Positions 1 through 8,941 of a stretch of DNA of 64,000 nt are shown here, piece by piece (the stretch's first letter is position 1; every line of letters begins with the position of its first letter). The stretch spans positions 167,287 through 231,286 of the forward strand of contig NZ_JARAMP010000004.1 in assembly GCF_028802875.1 (NCBI RefSeq). Reading direction: 5' to 3'. Origin of the DNA: Seohaeicola sp024304985. GTDB taxonomy: Bacteria > Pseudomonadota > Alphaproteobacteria > Rhodobacterales > Rhodobacteraceae. The position numbers and the translations under genes were made by a program. The notes beneath the pieces are model-generated. The model did not search any database. It saw only the letters and a list, made by a program, of their open reading frames with translations, and was not told the DNA's origin.

Positions 1-715
1 CCCAGAAGGGGGCCGCAAGACGCATCAGCCCCCATGGAAACCGTGAGATGGTCAAAGAACGGCCAAGATGCGTCTCAAGACAATGCTTCAATTCAGTCAT
101 GTCGAAGCTGTGCCCGTGAAAGGGAATATCCTCGAACATGGCCAGACTGTCGCGCTTCCCGGCCAGGGCTGCTGCTGCCCGCGCCCAATCAGGCACATAG
201 CACCACGCCTGCATCACATCCGGTCCGCCGCCAAGGGTGATCCGTCCCTTTGCGATGTTCCGCAGCACGAAAAGCTGCATGATGTCGCCATTTCCGTCGG
301 GGTCGATGAAATTGCCCGCCCGCAGCACGATCGTCTGCACACCGCTGTCACGATAGCGTGCCTCCATCTGCATGCGGATCAATCCCTTGCGGCTGACAGG
401 GCGCTGCGGCGTATCCTCGGACCAGATGCCGCCTGCGTCACCAAAATTGTAGACATTGCCGGGAAGGATAACGGACGCCCCACTGGCCTTGGCGGCTGCG
501 ATAACCTGTTCCGTGATCTCTGGGATCAGCTTGGTCCAATTGTGGTAGTTGGGCGGGTTCAGCCCGTTGACGATGACATCCGATCCCATAGCTGCCGCCG
601 TCATGTCAGTGCCTCGCTCGTAGCGGCGCACCCTCCATCCCGCATCGGCAAATGCCTTGGCGCTGTGATGACCAATCTTGCCATTGCCGCCCAGGATCAG
701 AACAGTTCCCGGCAT
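1..715 (-). CDS. NAD(P)-binding epimerase/dehydratase family protein, partial (C-terminus outside window)
   Basis: The reading frame is open from an ATG at 715 on the minus strand to the window edge, giving about 238 residues with no stop, so the C-terminus lies outside. The start follows a GGAGGTG ribosome binding site. The N-terminus carries a Rossmann nucleotide-binding motif (VLILGGNGKIG, residues 5-15). Later segments such as VILPGNVYNFGD and VLRAGNFI are typical of extended short-chain dehydrogenase/epimerase proteins. The substrate cannot be inferred. It is divergent from a LysR regulator 94 bp away, which is therefore a candidate regulator of this gene. Confidence 0.8.
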   Translation of the reverse strand, partial: MPGTVLILGGNGKIGHHSAKAFADAGWRVRRYERGTDMTAAAMGSDVIVNGLNPPNYHNWTKLIPEITEQVIAAAKASGASVILPGNVYNFGDAGGIWSEDTPQRPVSRKGLIRMQMEARYRDSGVQTIVLRAGNFIDPDGNGDIMQLFVLRNIAKGRITLGGGPDVMQAWCYVPDWARAAAALAGKRDSLAMFEDIPFHGHSFDMTELKHCLETHLGRSLTISRFPWGLMRLAAPFW

Positions 716-809
716 TTTCACCTCCATTATCTGTTGTGTGAGGCGACCATCATCCGAACGTGACCGAATGGGAATTGCATGGTTTTGTAGATCAGCTATT
801 CATATTTGA

Positions 810-1712
810 ATGGAAAGCAGGATTGATACTCTGGACTGGTCCCTGATCCGCACCTTTCTGGCCGTCGCGGATACAGGAAGCCTGTCTGCCGCTGCGCGCA
901 GGCTGGGCATCAGCCAGCCGACAATCGGGCGTCAGGTTCGTCAGATCGAAGACGCTCTTGATCTGACTCTGTTCACGCGCCAGCCCCGCGGCTTGCACCT
1001 GACGGACAGCGGCGCGGCCCTTCTGCCCCATGCCCGCCGGATGGCCGAAGCGATGAACGCCCTGGCGCTGACCGCCGCCGGCCGGACCGAAGATCTGCGC
1101 GGCACTGTCCGCCTGACCGCCAGTGCCGTGGTCGCACATCACATCCTGCCGCCGATCATCGCGCAGATCAGGCAGGCCGAGCCCTTGATCCAGATCGAAC
1201 TGGTCGCCAGCGACAGCAGTGACAACCTGCTGTTCCGCGAGGCCGATATCGCGGTGCGGATGTATCGCAGCACGCAGTTGGATATCGTGACACGCCATCT
1301 GGGCAACTTGCGTCTGGGAGTCTTCGCAGCGCGCACCTATCTGGACCGGAGAGGATGGCCACAGCAGCCCACGGATCTGCTGGGCCATGACCTGATCGGC
1401 TATGATCGCAACGAGCTGATCCTGCACCACATGCGCGCGATGGGATGGCCCGCCACGCGCGAGATGTTCGCGATCCGCTGCGACAGCCAGACCGCCTATC
1501 TGGCGCTGATCCGCGCAGGCTGCGGAATCGGATTTGCTCAGGCCGGTTTGATGCAGGACAGGGCCGATCTGGTCGAGCTTGATCTTGGCCTTGACCTGCC
1601 GCATCTGCCGGTGTGGTTGGCGGCACCGCAGGCCATGCGCGGCTCGCCACGAATCGCCCGCGTCTGGGACCTGCTTGCAGAGGGTTTGACCCCTGTTCTT
1701 TCACGCCCTTGA
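810..1712 (+). CDS. LysR-family transcriptional regulator
   Basis: A 300-residue protein of normal LysR length. The N-terminal winged helix-turn-helix (residues about 8-65) contains the family pattern TFLAVADTGSLSAAARRLG followed by ISQPTIGRQVRQIE. The rest is the periplasmic-binding-protein-like effector domain. The first HTH residues (LDWSLIRTFLAVADTG) resemble the subgroup of LysR proteins that regulate an adjacent divergent oxidoreductase. It is transcribed away from the epimerase gene at 1-715, the usual arrangement for autoregulation and control of the neighbour. The inducer is unknown. Confidence 0.88.
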   Translation: MESRIDTLDWSLIRTFLAVADTGSLSAAARRLGISQPTIGRQVRQIEDALDLTLFTRQPRGLHLTDSGAALLPHARRMAEAMNALALTAAGRTEDLRGTVRLTASAVVAHHILPPIIAQIRQAEPLIQIELVASDSSDNLLFREADIAVRMYRSTQLDIVTRHLGNLRLGVFAARTYLDRRGWPQQPTDLLGHDLIGYDRNELILHHMRAMGWPATREMFAIRCDSQTAYLALIRAGCGIGFAQAGLMQDRADLVELDLGLDLPHLPVWLAAPQAMRGSPRIARVWDLLAEGLTPVLSRP

Positions 1713-1796
1713 GCCCGTGCTGCGTGTGCTTTCTTGACCCTGCGTCCTGCAATCGCTAGGCCAGTGCCGAACTCATGTCACAAGGGACAGACCGCA

Positions 1797-2903
1797 ATGA
1801 CCAACCCCTCGCTTCTCATCCTCGCCGGTGACGGCATCGGCCCCGAAGTCATGGCCGAAGTGCGCAAGATCATCGACTGGTACGGCACCAAGCGCGGCGT
1901 CGCTTTCGACGTGTCCGAGGATCTGGTGGGCGGCTGCGCCTATGACAAACACGGCACGCCGCTGCATGATGACACGATGGCCAAGGCACAGGAAGTGGAC
2001 GCGGTCCTGCTGGGTGCCGTCGGCGGGCCGAAATACGACAATCTCGATTTCAGCATCAAACCCGAACGCGGCCTGCTGCGCCTGCGCAAGGAAATGGACC
2101 TCTATGCCAACCTGCGTCCGGCGCAGTGCTTTGACGCGCTGGCTGATTTCTCGTCGCTGAAAAAGGATGTGGTTGCCGGTCTGGACATCATGATCGTGCG
2201 CGAACTGACCAGCGGTGTCTATTTCGGCGAACCGCGCGGTATCTTCAAGGAAGGCAACGAGCGGGTCGGCATCAACACCCAGCGCTATACCGAGTCCGAG
2301 ATCGAACGTGTCGCCCGCTCTGCTTTCGAGCTGGCGCGCAAGCGTAGCAACAAGCTGTGCTCGATGGAAAAAGCCAATGTGATGGAATCCGGCGTTCTGT
2401 GGCGCGAAGTGGTGCAGCGCATCGGCGACACCGAATATCCCGATGTCGAACTGAGCCATATGTATGCGGACGCCGGTGCCATGCAGCTGACCCGCTGGCC
2501 CAAGCAGTTCGACGTGATCGTGACCGACAACCTGTTCGGCGACCTGCTGTCTGATCTGGCGGCGATGCTGACCGGATCGCTGGGCATGCTGCCCTCGGCC
2601 AGCCTCGGCGCACCTATGGCGAATGGCCGTCCCAAGGCGCTTTATGAGCCGGTCCATGGTTCCGCCCCCGATATCGCGGGTCAGGGCAAAGCAAACCCGA
2701 TCGCCTGTATCCTCAGTTTCGCCATGGCGTTGCGCTACAGCTTTGACATGGGGGCCGAGGCTGATCGCATCGAAGCTGCCGTGGCCAAGGTTCTAGCCGA
2801 TGGCCTGCGCACCGCCGATCTGATGGGTCCCGAAGGCGGCTCGCCCATCACGACCGGTCAGATGGGCGATGCCATCGTCGCGGCGTTGGACGCCTCGCTC
2901 TGA
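1797..2903 (+). CDS. leuB: 3-isopropylmalate dehydrogenase
   Basis: A 368-residue NAD-dependent beta-decarboxylating dehydrogenase of leucine biosynthesis, which oxidises 3-isopropylmalate to 2-ketoisocaproate in the cytosol. The N-terminus LLILAGDGIGPEVMAEV is diagnostic. LRLRKEMDLYANLRPA, the metal-site segment TDNLFGDLLSDLAAMLTGSLG and YEPVHGSAPDIAG follow in order. The frame extends 21 codons upstream, but the ATG at 1797 matches the family start. leuC and leuD are not adjacent upstream; a LysR gene is there instead. Confidence 0.96.
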   Translation: MTNPSLLILAGDGIGPEVMAEVRKIIDWYGTKRGVAFDVSEDLVGGCAYDKHGTPLHDDTMAKAQEVDAVLLGAVGGPKYDNLDFSIKPERGLLRLRKEMDLYANLRPAQCFDALADFSSLKKDVVAGLDIMIVRELTSGVYFGEPRGIFKEGNERVGINTQRYTESEIERVARSAFELARKRSNKLCSMEKANVMESGVLWREVVQRIGDTEYPDVELSHMYADAGAMQLTRWPKQFDVIVTDNLFGDLLSDLAAMLTGSLGMLPSASLGAPMANGRPKALYEPVHGSAPDIAGQGKANPIACILSFAMALRYSFDMGAEADRIEAAVAKVLADGLRTADLMGPEGGSPITTGQMGDAIVAALDASL

Positions 2904-2907
2904 TATG

Positions 2908-4530
2908 TCAGTCGCGTGGCCCCGGTGCGACCGGGGCCGCCGCCTTTATACCCGGCACCGTGGCACTGTAGTGGGCGATCCGCGCTGCATGCTCGGCTAC
3001 CCGCCGCAACCAACGCATTGCATCCGTCCTGTCAAACATCTCGGCCACGGAAATCAGCCCGACATGTTCATGCAACAAGGTCGCGCGCCTGTGGCGTCGC
3101 GTGCGTGCCTCGATCCGGTCTGACAGCCGCGCCAACCTTGTCGCCTCCAGCCCATCCCTTGCCGGATCAGCGGCCCGGCGCAAGGTCGCGCCAAGCGCCC
3201 GCGAGAGGCGCGACAGACCAGGATCATCCAACAGGACCGCAACCATCGACCGCCGTTCCAGCCGTTTGAGAAGCCGCGCCAGATGATCCGTCTGATGCAG
3301 CAAGGCGGCGTATCGGTCACGCTCGGCGGGTTTGCCTTCTGGCAGATTTATCCGCGTGATGTAATGTTCGATCTCGATCAGCGCTGGACGTGCCACCTCC
3401 TCGATCGTGGCCAGTCCGCGCATGTCGGGCACGGGCGCCAAGGCCCGACCCAGCGCCGAGAACACATGACGCGCAACCCGGCCGAATGCCGCTTGCGCCG
3501 CGTCCATCGCTGCGCCTTCGTCCTTCAGCAAGGCTGGATCAAGATCGGCCACCAACCCGCCAGCCAGCGCCCTGTCAGGTCTTTCAGGTACCATCTTTTC
3601 GACCCACAGGGCGAAACGTGCCGTAAAAGGCAGGAATATCAGGGCTCCCACAATGTTGAATCCTGTATGGAACAGCACCAGGGCCGTGGTCTCTCCAACC
3701 CGGTCCGCGACCTGCGTCAGGACAGTTCCCATGACAACAAGCAAAGGATAGGCCAGAGTTGCCGTCCCCAGGTTGAACAGAACATTCGCCAGCGCCGTCT
3801 GCCGCATGGTCACAGAACCGCCGAAACTCGCCAGTACAGCCGTGATCGTAGTGCCAAGGTTCATGCCGATCACCATGGCGGCGGCTTGCTCGAAACTGAT
3901 CCCTCCCGCACCCAACAGGACCAGCGCGACAGCCATGGCCGCACTGGAGGACTGCATGACAACCGTCACGACCAGCCCCAGAAGGATCAATTGAAAGTCG
4001 CCCCAGATCCCGCCCTGTGGCAATGTCTGCGGTGTCAGCCATGCGCCGAAACCGGCCGCTCCTGTCTGCATCATGTCCAGTCCGATGAACAGAAGACACA
4101 ACCCGGCCGTCACACGCCCGGTGCGTGCCCATCCACCCCGGGCCAGCAGCGTTAGCAAACTCGCTCCGAACAGCGCGGGCAAGGCAAGACTGCCCAGCTG
4201 CAACTTGAAACCCAGCAAGGTCACGATCCATCCGGTGACGGTCGTGCCGATATTGGCACCGTAGATCACGCCCAAAGCCTGCGGAAAGGTCAGCAGTCCG
4301 GCACCGACGAAACCGATTGTCATGACGGTCGTCGCACTCGACGATTGGACCACCGCCGTTGCCGCCGTGCCAGTCAGAACGCCCGCCAGCGGCGTCGTGG
4401 TGAACCGCGCCAGCAACTGGCGCAAGCGCGCGCCCGCAGCCTCGCGCAGCGCTTCCGTCATGATCTTCATCCCGAACAGGAACATGCCGATCCCGCCAAG
4501 GATCACCGCAAGACCGCCCGTCATTTCCAT
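2908..4530 (-). CDS. Na/Pi cotransporter family protein with PhoU-like C-terminal domain
   Basis: About 540 residues from the ATG at 4530; an in-frame upstream start at 4584 is possible, but a GGGG-containing site precedes 4530. The N-terminal half is hydrophobic with the duplicated Na/Pi symporter signature: TAATAVVQSSSATTVMTIGF and later VVTVVMQSSSAAMAVALVLL, each with the QSSS motif, plus GANIGTTVTG and GMNLGTTITA. The C-terminal roughly 200 residues are soluble and helical, as in PhoU-like domains of this family. The likely role is sodium-coupled phosphate movement across the inner membrane. No pho genes are adjacent. Confidence 0.88.
   Translation of the reverse strand: MEMTGGLAVILGGIGMFLFGMKIMTEALREAAGARLRQLLARFTTTPLAGVLTGTAATAVVQSSSATTVMTIGFVGAGLLTFPQALGVIYGANIGTTVTGWIVTLLGFKLQLGSLALPALFGASLLTLLARGGWARTGRVTAGLCLLFIGLDMMQTGAAGFGAWLTPQTLPQGGIWGDFQLILLGLVVTVVMQSSSAAMAVALVLLGAGGISFEQAAAMVIGMNLGTTITAVLASFGGSVTMRQTALANVLFNLGTATLAYPLLVVMGTVLTQVADRVGETTALVLFHTGFNIVGALIFLPFTARFALWVEKMVPERPDRALAGGLVADLDPALLKDEGAAMDAAQAAFGRVARHVFSALGRALAPVPDMRGLATIEEVARPALIEIEHYITRINLPEGKPAERDRYAALLHQTDHLARLLKRLERRSMVAVLLDDPGLSRLSRALGATLRRAADPARDGLEATRLARLSDRIEARTRRHRRATLLHEHVGLISVAEMFDRTDAMRWLRRVAEHAARIAHYSATVPGIKAAAPVAPGPRD
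2918..2938. terminator. GC-rich hairpin between convergent leuB and Na/Pi transporter genes
   Basis: A perfect 9-bp inverted repeat (GGCCCCGGT / ACCGGGGCC, 3-nt loop) lies 15 bp after the leuB stop and within the last codons of the convergent transporter gene. There is no clear T-run on either side. It may help end transcription from both directions, but the sequence alone does not prove it. Confidence 0.35.
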
Positions 4531-4666
4531 GGTGTCATGATCCCCACTCTGGCGCCCAGAATGGAACCGGAACACCGCGTCCACAAGCCCTGACCTGCCT
4601 GTGGTGGCCGTTGCAACTCGACCCTTGCAAATCCACCGCGACGGGTTTAATCGCCTCTCACACGGT

Positions 4667-4743
4667 CGGGCTGTAGCGCAGCCTGGTAGCGCACCTGCTT
4701 CGGGAGCAGGGGGTCGGAGGTTCGAATCCTCTCAGCCCGACCA
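4667..4743 (+). tRNA. tRNA-Pro (anticodon CGG)
   Basis: A 77-nt cloverleaf with an encoded CCA end. The acceptor arm CGGGCTG pairs with CAGCCCG. The anticodon stem CCTGC/GCAGG encloses the loop TTCGGGA, giving anticodon CGG. The T-arm is GGAGG-TTCGAAT-CCTCT. It sits alone between the phosphate transporter and the polysaccharide export gene, with no integrase or repeat beside it. Confidence 0.96.
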
Positions 4744-4784
4744 GTGATCCCCAAATCGATAGTGTGTCAAACGCGTCCAGCGGG

Positions 4785-5897
4785 TCAGAACGTATTGACG
4801 CGCCCGGCAAGCCCCAGCAGCGATCCCAGCAGGCCAACAACCGTCTGCACCCCGGTAACCGGCGACTCGGTTGCCAGAACGGTATCCTTCGGGTTGATCT
4901 GGAACCCGCGCGCCGCAAACAGCCCGTCTGCGGATGCCAGGTCAAACGTAAAGACCACCTGTTGCATCAACGGACCGCGCCCATCCGATCGCACTTGCCG
5001 CGTGTCATAGTCTCGCAACACGATCACGCCCTTGGGATTGGCGCGGCTGTCCGTCAGCCCGCCGATGACGGACAGCGCCTCAAGTGCGGTGATCTCTTCC
5101 TTCTCGAAATAGACAAGTCGTTCGGTTCCTGTCGCGCCAAGCGCCGTGAAGTAGCGATTGTCCTCAGCCACAACGATCTTGTCGCCACCCCGCAGCAGGA
5201 TATTGCGTGACGCGTCCGCGAAAAGCCGCTCTGCCCGCATTTCATAGGTGACGCCGTCCCGTATCAGTCGCACCAGCGGATGCCGCAGGCCAGACGCGAT
5301 GCCGCCGCTTGCTGCCAGCACCGACAGGATCGTATGATTGCGATCCGGCAAGGGATAGCTGCCCGGACGGGCAACACCCGCCACCAGTTCGGCCGAGTTT
5401 TGGCGTCCCGGCACCAGTTCCACCTGCACCTGTGCCGAAGGAACGATCGGTTTCAGGGCTGTTTGTAGCTGTCGACGTGCTTGATCGGGCGTTTGACCAC
5501 CAATCTGGATTTCGTCGAGATAGGGCACAAAGATCGTCCCGCCCGCAGATACCGTCAGCCCCGCCAGCACCACTTTCTTGTCCATGGCCGATGTCAGAAG
5601 CGAATTTTCCTGACTGTCCCAGATCACCAGATCCACGCGATCGCCCGGTTGCACCAATGGGCTGTCCGGACCGCGCGTCCCTTCGGGCCAACGATAGACA
5701 CCAGACCAGCCTGTCACCGGCCATGTCCGAATCTGCGGAAGGTTGTCCCGCGTGACGGGCATGACCTGAAATGTGGGTGTGCTGCTGTCCTTCTCGTGCA
5801 AGATTTCACCGGTCACAGCAGCCCCACGCGGAAGGGTGCAGGCCGCAAGCACAAGGCAAAGTGTGACCGTCTGAATCGTTTTCACTAGATACCGCAC
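4785..5897 (-). CDS. polysaccharide export outer-membrane lipoprotein (Wza/KpsD-like)
   Basis: About 370 residues. The frame runs upstream to 6227, but that part overlaps the divergent sugar transferase. A GTG at 5897 follows AGGGG at suitable spacing. The N-terminus is then a lipoprotein signal (KTIQTVTLCLVLAAC, lipobox LAAC). The mature part has the Poly_export pattern (VQPGDRVDLVIWD, then GGTIFVPYLDEIQIGGQTPD) followed by SLBB-type segments (VAGVARPGSYPL and a later ALEALSVIGGLTDS). Proteins of this family form the outer-membrane channel for capsule or EPS. It is divergent from the sugar transferase at 6105. Confidence 0.88.
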   Translation of the reverse strand: MRYLVKTIQTVTLCLVLAACTLPRGAAVTGEILHEKDSSTPTFQVMPVTRDNLPQIRTWPVTGWSGVYRWPEGTRGPDSPLVQPGDRVDLVIWDSQENSLLTSAMDKKVVLAGLTVSAGGTIFVPYLDEIQIGGQTPDQARRQLQTALKPIVPSAQVQVELVPGRQNSAELVAGVARPGSYPLPDRNHTILSVLAASGGIASGLRHPLVRLIRDGVTYEMRAERLFADASRNILLRGGDKIVVAEDNRYFTALGATGTERLVYFEKEEITALEALSVIGGLTDSRANPKGVIVLRDYDTRQVRSDGRGPLMQQVVFTFDLASADGLFAARGFQINPKDTVLATESPVTGVQTVVGLLGSLLGLAGRVNTF

Positions 5898-6104
5898 CAA
5901 CACCAGCCCCTTGATCACACACAGGATCCTGACGAACTTCCTACAGCCAGTCGAAGCTGTTAAACAGGAAAAAGTAACGAGTGTGACCGGGTGAACCGAA
6001 GTGAGTCTGACAGAACCAATCCGCCGGAACCGGAGGAAAGGGGTAGTTGCGCGGACGGACATTCCGGCCCTGTGCCTTGCTCTTTCTGGCATGAGGCTGC
6101 GGAC

Positions 6105-6713
6105 ATGACGCCCGCAAAGCGCGCTTTGGACCTTGTCTTCGCATTGGGACTGACCGTGATCCTGATGCCGGTGGGCGTCTTGATTTCCCTGCTGGTCCTC
6201 CTGTGTGACGGTCGCCCTGTATTTCACGTGGCCGAACGCATGAAGACACCGGATCAGGGCTTCTTTCTTTGGAAGTTTCGCACCATGCGCCCCAGCCCGG
6301 CTGATATCGGTGTGTCGGGTGGCGACAAATCAGTCCGGATCACGCCTTTGGGCCGCATCCTGCGCCGCTCGCGTCTGGACGAGATGCCACAACTTCTCAA
6401 CGTGTTGCGCGGCGATATCAGTCTGGTCGGTCCCCGCCCACCGCTGCGGCGCTATGTGGAACGGTTTCCCGATCTTTACGCGCAGGTTCTGGAACAGCGG
6501 CCGGGGCTGACCGGCCTCGCCACGCTGGTGTATCATCGCACTGAAGAACGCCTGCTGGCTGCCTGCTCGACCGCCGAACAAACCGAGTCCGTCTACATCC
6601 GCCGTTGCATCCCGCGCAAAGCACGCCTTGACCTGATTTATGCCGCAAGACGCAGCATCGGCCTCGATCTTCGTTTGATTCTCGGAACGGTCTTCAGGTT
6701 TCTTTTACCTTAG
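6105..6713 (+). CDS. undecaprenyl-phosphate sugar transferase (exopolysaccharide initiating enzyme)
   Basis: A 202-residue member of the bacterial sugar transferase family (WbaP/ExoY C-terminal type). It starts with a single hydrophobic hairpin (KRALDLVFALGLTVILMPVG), followed by the signature FLWKFRTMRP, LGRILRRSRLDEMPQLLNVLRGD and SLVGPRPPL. These enzymes attach the first sugar phosphate to the lipid carrier at the inner membrane. The frame opens at 5991, but the ATG at 6105 begins just before the membrane segment and matches short family members. It is divergent from the export lipoprotein gene. Confidence 0.9.
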   Translation: MTPAKRALDLVFALGLTVILMPVGVLISLLVLLCDGRPVFHVAERMKTPDQGFFLWKFRTMRPSPADIGVSGGDKSVRITPLGRILRRSRLDEMPQLLNVLRGDISLVGPRPPLRRYVERFPDLYAQVLEQRPGLTGLATLVYHRTEERLLAACSTAEQTESVYIRRCIPRKARLDLIYAARRSIGLDLRLILGTVFRFLLP

Positions 6714-6957
6714 GCTGCAAATATCGTATGGTTGGATGTAGGTTGTATCTTTCGTCAATTTGCAGTGACCAATGTAGGAACGGCACGCATCGCGGGATCA
6801 ATGCGGTGCTGGCCATGTGTTGTTAACGAGTTTGGACCGGTTGGGTCCGCCCTGCGATCCGGCTTGTGACAGCCGGTTCCCTCGCAGGACGGTATCGTCC
6901 ACCGGCCCCGGTGTGAGGCCAATTTTGCGGCACAGTTTGTTCGATTTTTGCGTGTCC

Positions 6958-8805
6958 ATGTCCCGCCGTCAGAAACGGTGGACCCTCTTTTGGATAGACT
7001 GCCTTTGCGCGGTTCTCGCGTTCTCACTTGCGGTGATCATCGTGACCGGCCAGTTCCCTGACACGGGCAGGCTGCGCGACATGACTCTGCTGACTGCTGC
7101 GATCCTGCCGGTCACGGCCAGCATGACAGTGTATATGGGACTGCACAGGGTCAAGCTGAACGCCTATCAGTTGCCAAGCCTGATCAACTCGTCCTTGGTC
7201 GCAGTTGCCATTGGCACCGCAGGCCTGACCACGTCGGTCATAGCGGGTGCATCACTTCCAGCAGGCATATTCCCGGTCCTGTCCATGATGTTCATGATCC
7301 TGACCGTCGGGTCCAGAATGATCCTGCGCAGCGTGTTGATCTGGATCTACCGCAGCAAACAGAATCGCAAACGGGTGCTGATCTACGGCGCAGGCCAGAC
7401 GGGGCAACAGCTTGCCGCCGCCTTGGCCACCGACACCGAAATCCAGCCCGTCGCCTTTGTGGATGACAATCCCACGCTCCAGGGCCTGACGATCGGCGGC
7501 TTGGTGGTGCATGCGCAATACAGTGTTCCTGATCTGGTTGTGCGCCACCGGATTGACCATGTCGTTCTGGCCATGCCATCTGTCAGCCGGGCCATGCAGC
7601 AGCGGATCGCGGCACGCCTGCGCGCCATGGGCTGCGACGTACACGCGCTCCCGTCCTTTGCCGACCTGGTGAGCAAGGACGAACTGGTTCGGCAAATCGC
7701 GCCTCTCGAACTCTCCGATCTTCTGGGTCGCAATCGGCTGGAGGACGAGCTTCCCGGGATCACCGACGCCTATGCCGGCCGCAATATCCTTGTCACAGGT
7801 GCCGGGGGGTCCATCGGGTCCGAGATCTGCCGTCAGCTGATCTCATGCAAACCGGCCAGCCTGATCCTTCTGGATCACAGCGAACATTCGCTCTACGCCA
7901 TTACCCGCGACCTGCAGGACACAAGCACAACCATCCCGGTCATCCCCGTACTGGGTTCAGTCGGCGAAGCTGCGCTGATCCGGGATGTCATCGCGACCTA
8001 TGGCATTGACGTCGTGCTGCATGCCGCAGCCTACAAACATGTGCCACTGGTCGAAAGGAACATGATCGAAGGAATCCGCAACAACGTGCTGGGCACCAAA
8101 ATCCTTGCTGATGAGGCAAAGCTGGCGCAGGTCGAGCGGTTCATTCTCATCTCGACTGACAAGGCCGTCCGGCCTGTCGGGATCATGGGATGCTCGAAAC
8201 GTCTGGCCGAGATGATCGTGCAGGATCTGGCCACGCGATCGACCAGCACCGCCTTTTCCATCGTGCGTTTCGGCAATGTTCTTGGCTCCTCGGGATCGGT
8301 CATCCCCCTGTTTCAGGATCAGATCGCGCGCGGTGGTCCGGTCACGCTGACCCATGACGATGTGACCCGCTACTTCATGACCTTGTCCGAGGCTGTGCGC
8401 CTTGTTCTTCTCGCAGGCACGTTCACCCGCGGTGGCGATGTCTTCGTTCTGGATATGGGTGCGCCTGTCCCCATCCGCAAAGTGGCGCGTCAGATGATCG
8501 AGGCTGCAGGTTATACTGTGCGGGACGCGGAAAACCCGCGCGGCGATATCGAAATCGTCGTGACGGGTCTGCGTCCCGGTGAAAAACTCCATGAGGAGCT
8601 GTTGATCGGTTCAGACATGCTGACCACCCCTCATCCCAAGATCCTGCGGGCGCAGGAAGGCCATCTGTCAGAGCTTGAGATGGCTTCGGTGCTGCAATCC
8701 CTGCGACGGGCGATAGACGCGCGCGACCTTGAAGCGATGTCCAACCTGCTTGAACGATGGGTCGAGAATGCGCGCACTCTGGACATGGCATCCGCCAAGA
8801 CCTGA
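6958..8805 (+). CDS. membrane nucleotide-sugar epimerase/4,6-dehydratase (FlaA1/CapD/WbpM family)
   Basis: About 615 residues from the ATG at 6958. The N-terminal 130 residues contain four hydrophobic helices. A CoA-binding-like Rossmann segment (RVLIYGAGQTGQQLA) follows, then the catalytic extended SDR domain starting NILVTGAGGSIGSEICRQL. The pattern LISTDKAVRPVGIMGCSKR matches the S-M-K catalytic arrangement of UDP-GlcNAc 4,6-dehydratases of the WbpM type rather than the usual S-Y-K triad. It ends with the typical GLRPGEKLHEELL. It probably makes a 4-keto-6-deoxy aminosugar precursor for surface polysaccharide. The frame extends to 6817, but that stretch is not family-like. Confidence 0.9.
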   Translation: MSRRQKRWTLFWIDCLCAVLAFSLAVIIVTGQFPDTGRLRDMTLLTAAILPVTASMTVYMGLHRVKLNAYQLPSLINSSLVAVAIGTAGLTTSVIAGASLPAGIFPVLSMMFMILTVGSRMILRSVLIWIYRSKQNRKRVLIYGAGQTGQQLAAALATDTEIQPVAFVDDNPTLQGLTIGGLVVHAQYSVPDLVVRHRIDHVVLAMPSVSRAMQQRIAARLRAMGCDVHALPSFADLVSKDELVRQIAPLELSDLLGRNRLEDELPGITDAYAGRNILVTGAGGSIGSEICRQLISCKPASLILLDHSEHSLYAITRDLQDTSTTIPVIPVLGSVGEAALIRDVIATYGIDVVLHAAAYKHVPLVERNMIEGIRNNVLGTKILADEAKLAQVERFILISTDKAVRPVGIMGCSKRLAEMIVQDLATRSTSTAFSIVRFGNVLGSSGSVIPLFQDQIARGGPVTLTHDDVTRYFMTLSEAVRLVLLAGTFTRGGDVFVLDMGAPVPIRKVARQMIEAAGYTVRDAENPRGDIEIVVTGLRPGEKLHEELLIGSDMLTTPHPKILRAQEGHLSELEMASVLQSLRRAIDARDLEAMSNLLERWVENARTLDMASAKT

Positions 8806-8941
8806 GCAACATCCATCAACAGACCCTTAAAATCCAAACCAAGGGCCCATATTCGGCCATATTCCCACAAGCCTGTCTTAACCTGCTGTCTCCCATTCTG
8901 TCTCCGGTGAGTGAAACGGCCGGGGGGCCGGGGGAATCGGG

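Noticed and set aside
68..763. 231-codon open frame on the plus strand at the window start
   Set aside because: The minus strand is open through the same interval and encodes a clear Rossmann-fold protein with a ribosome binding site.
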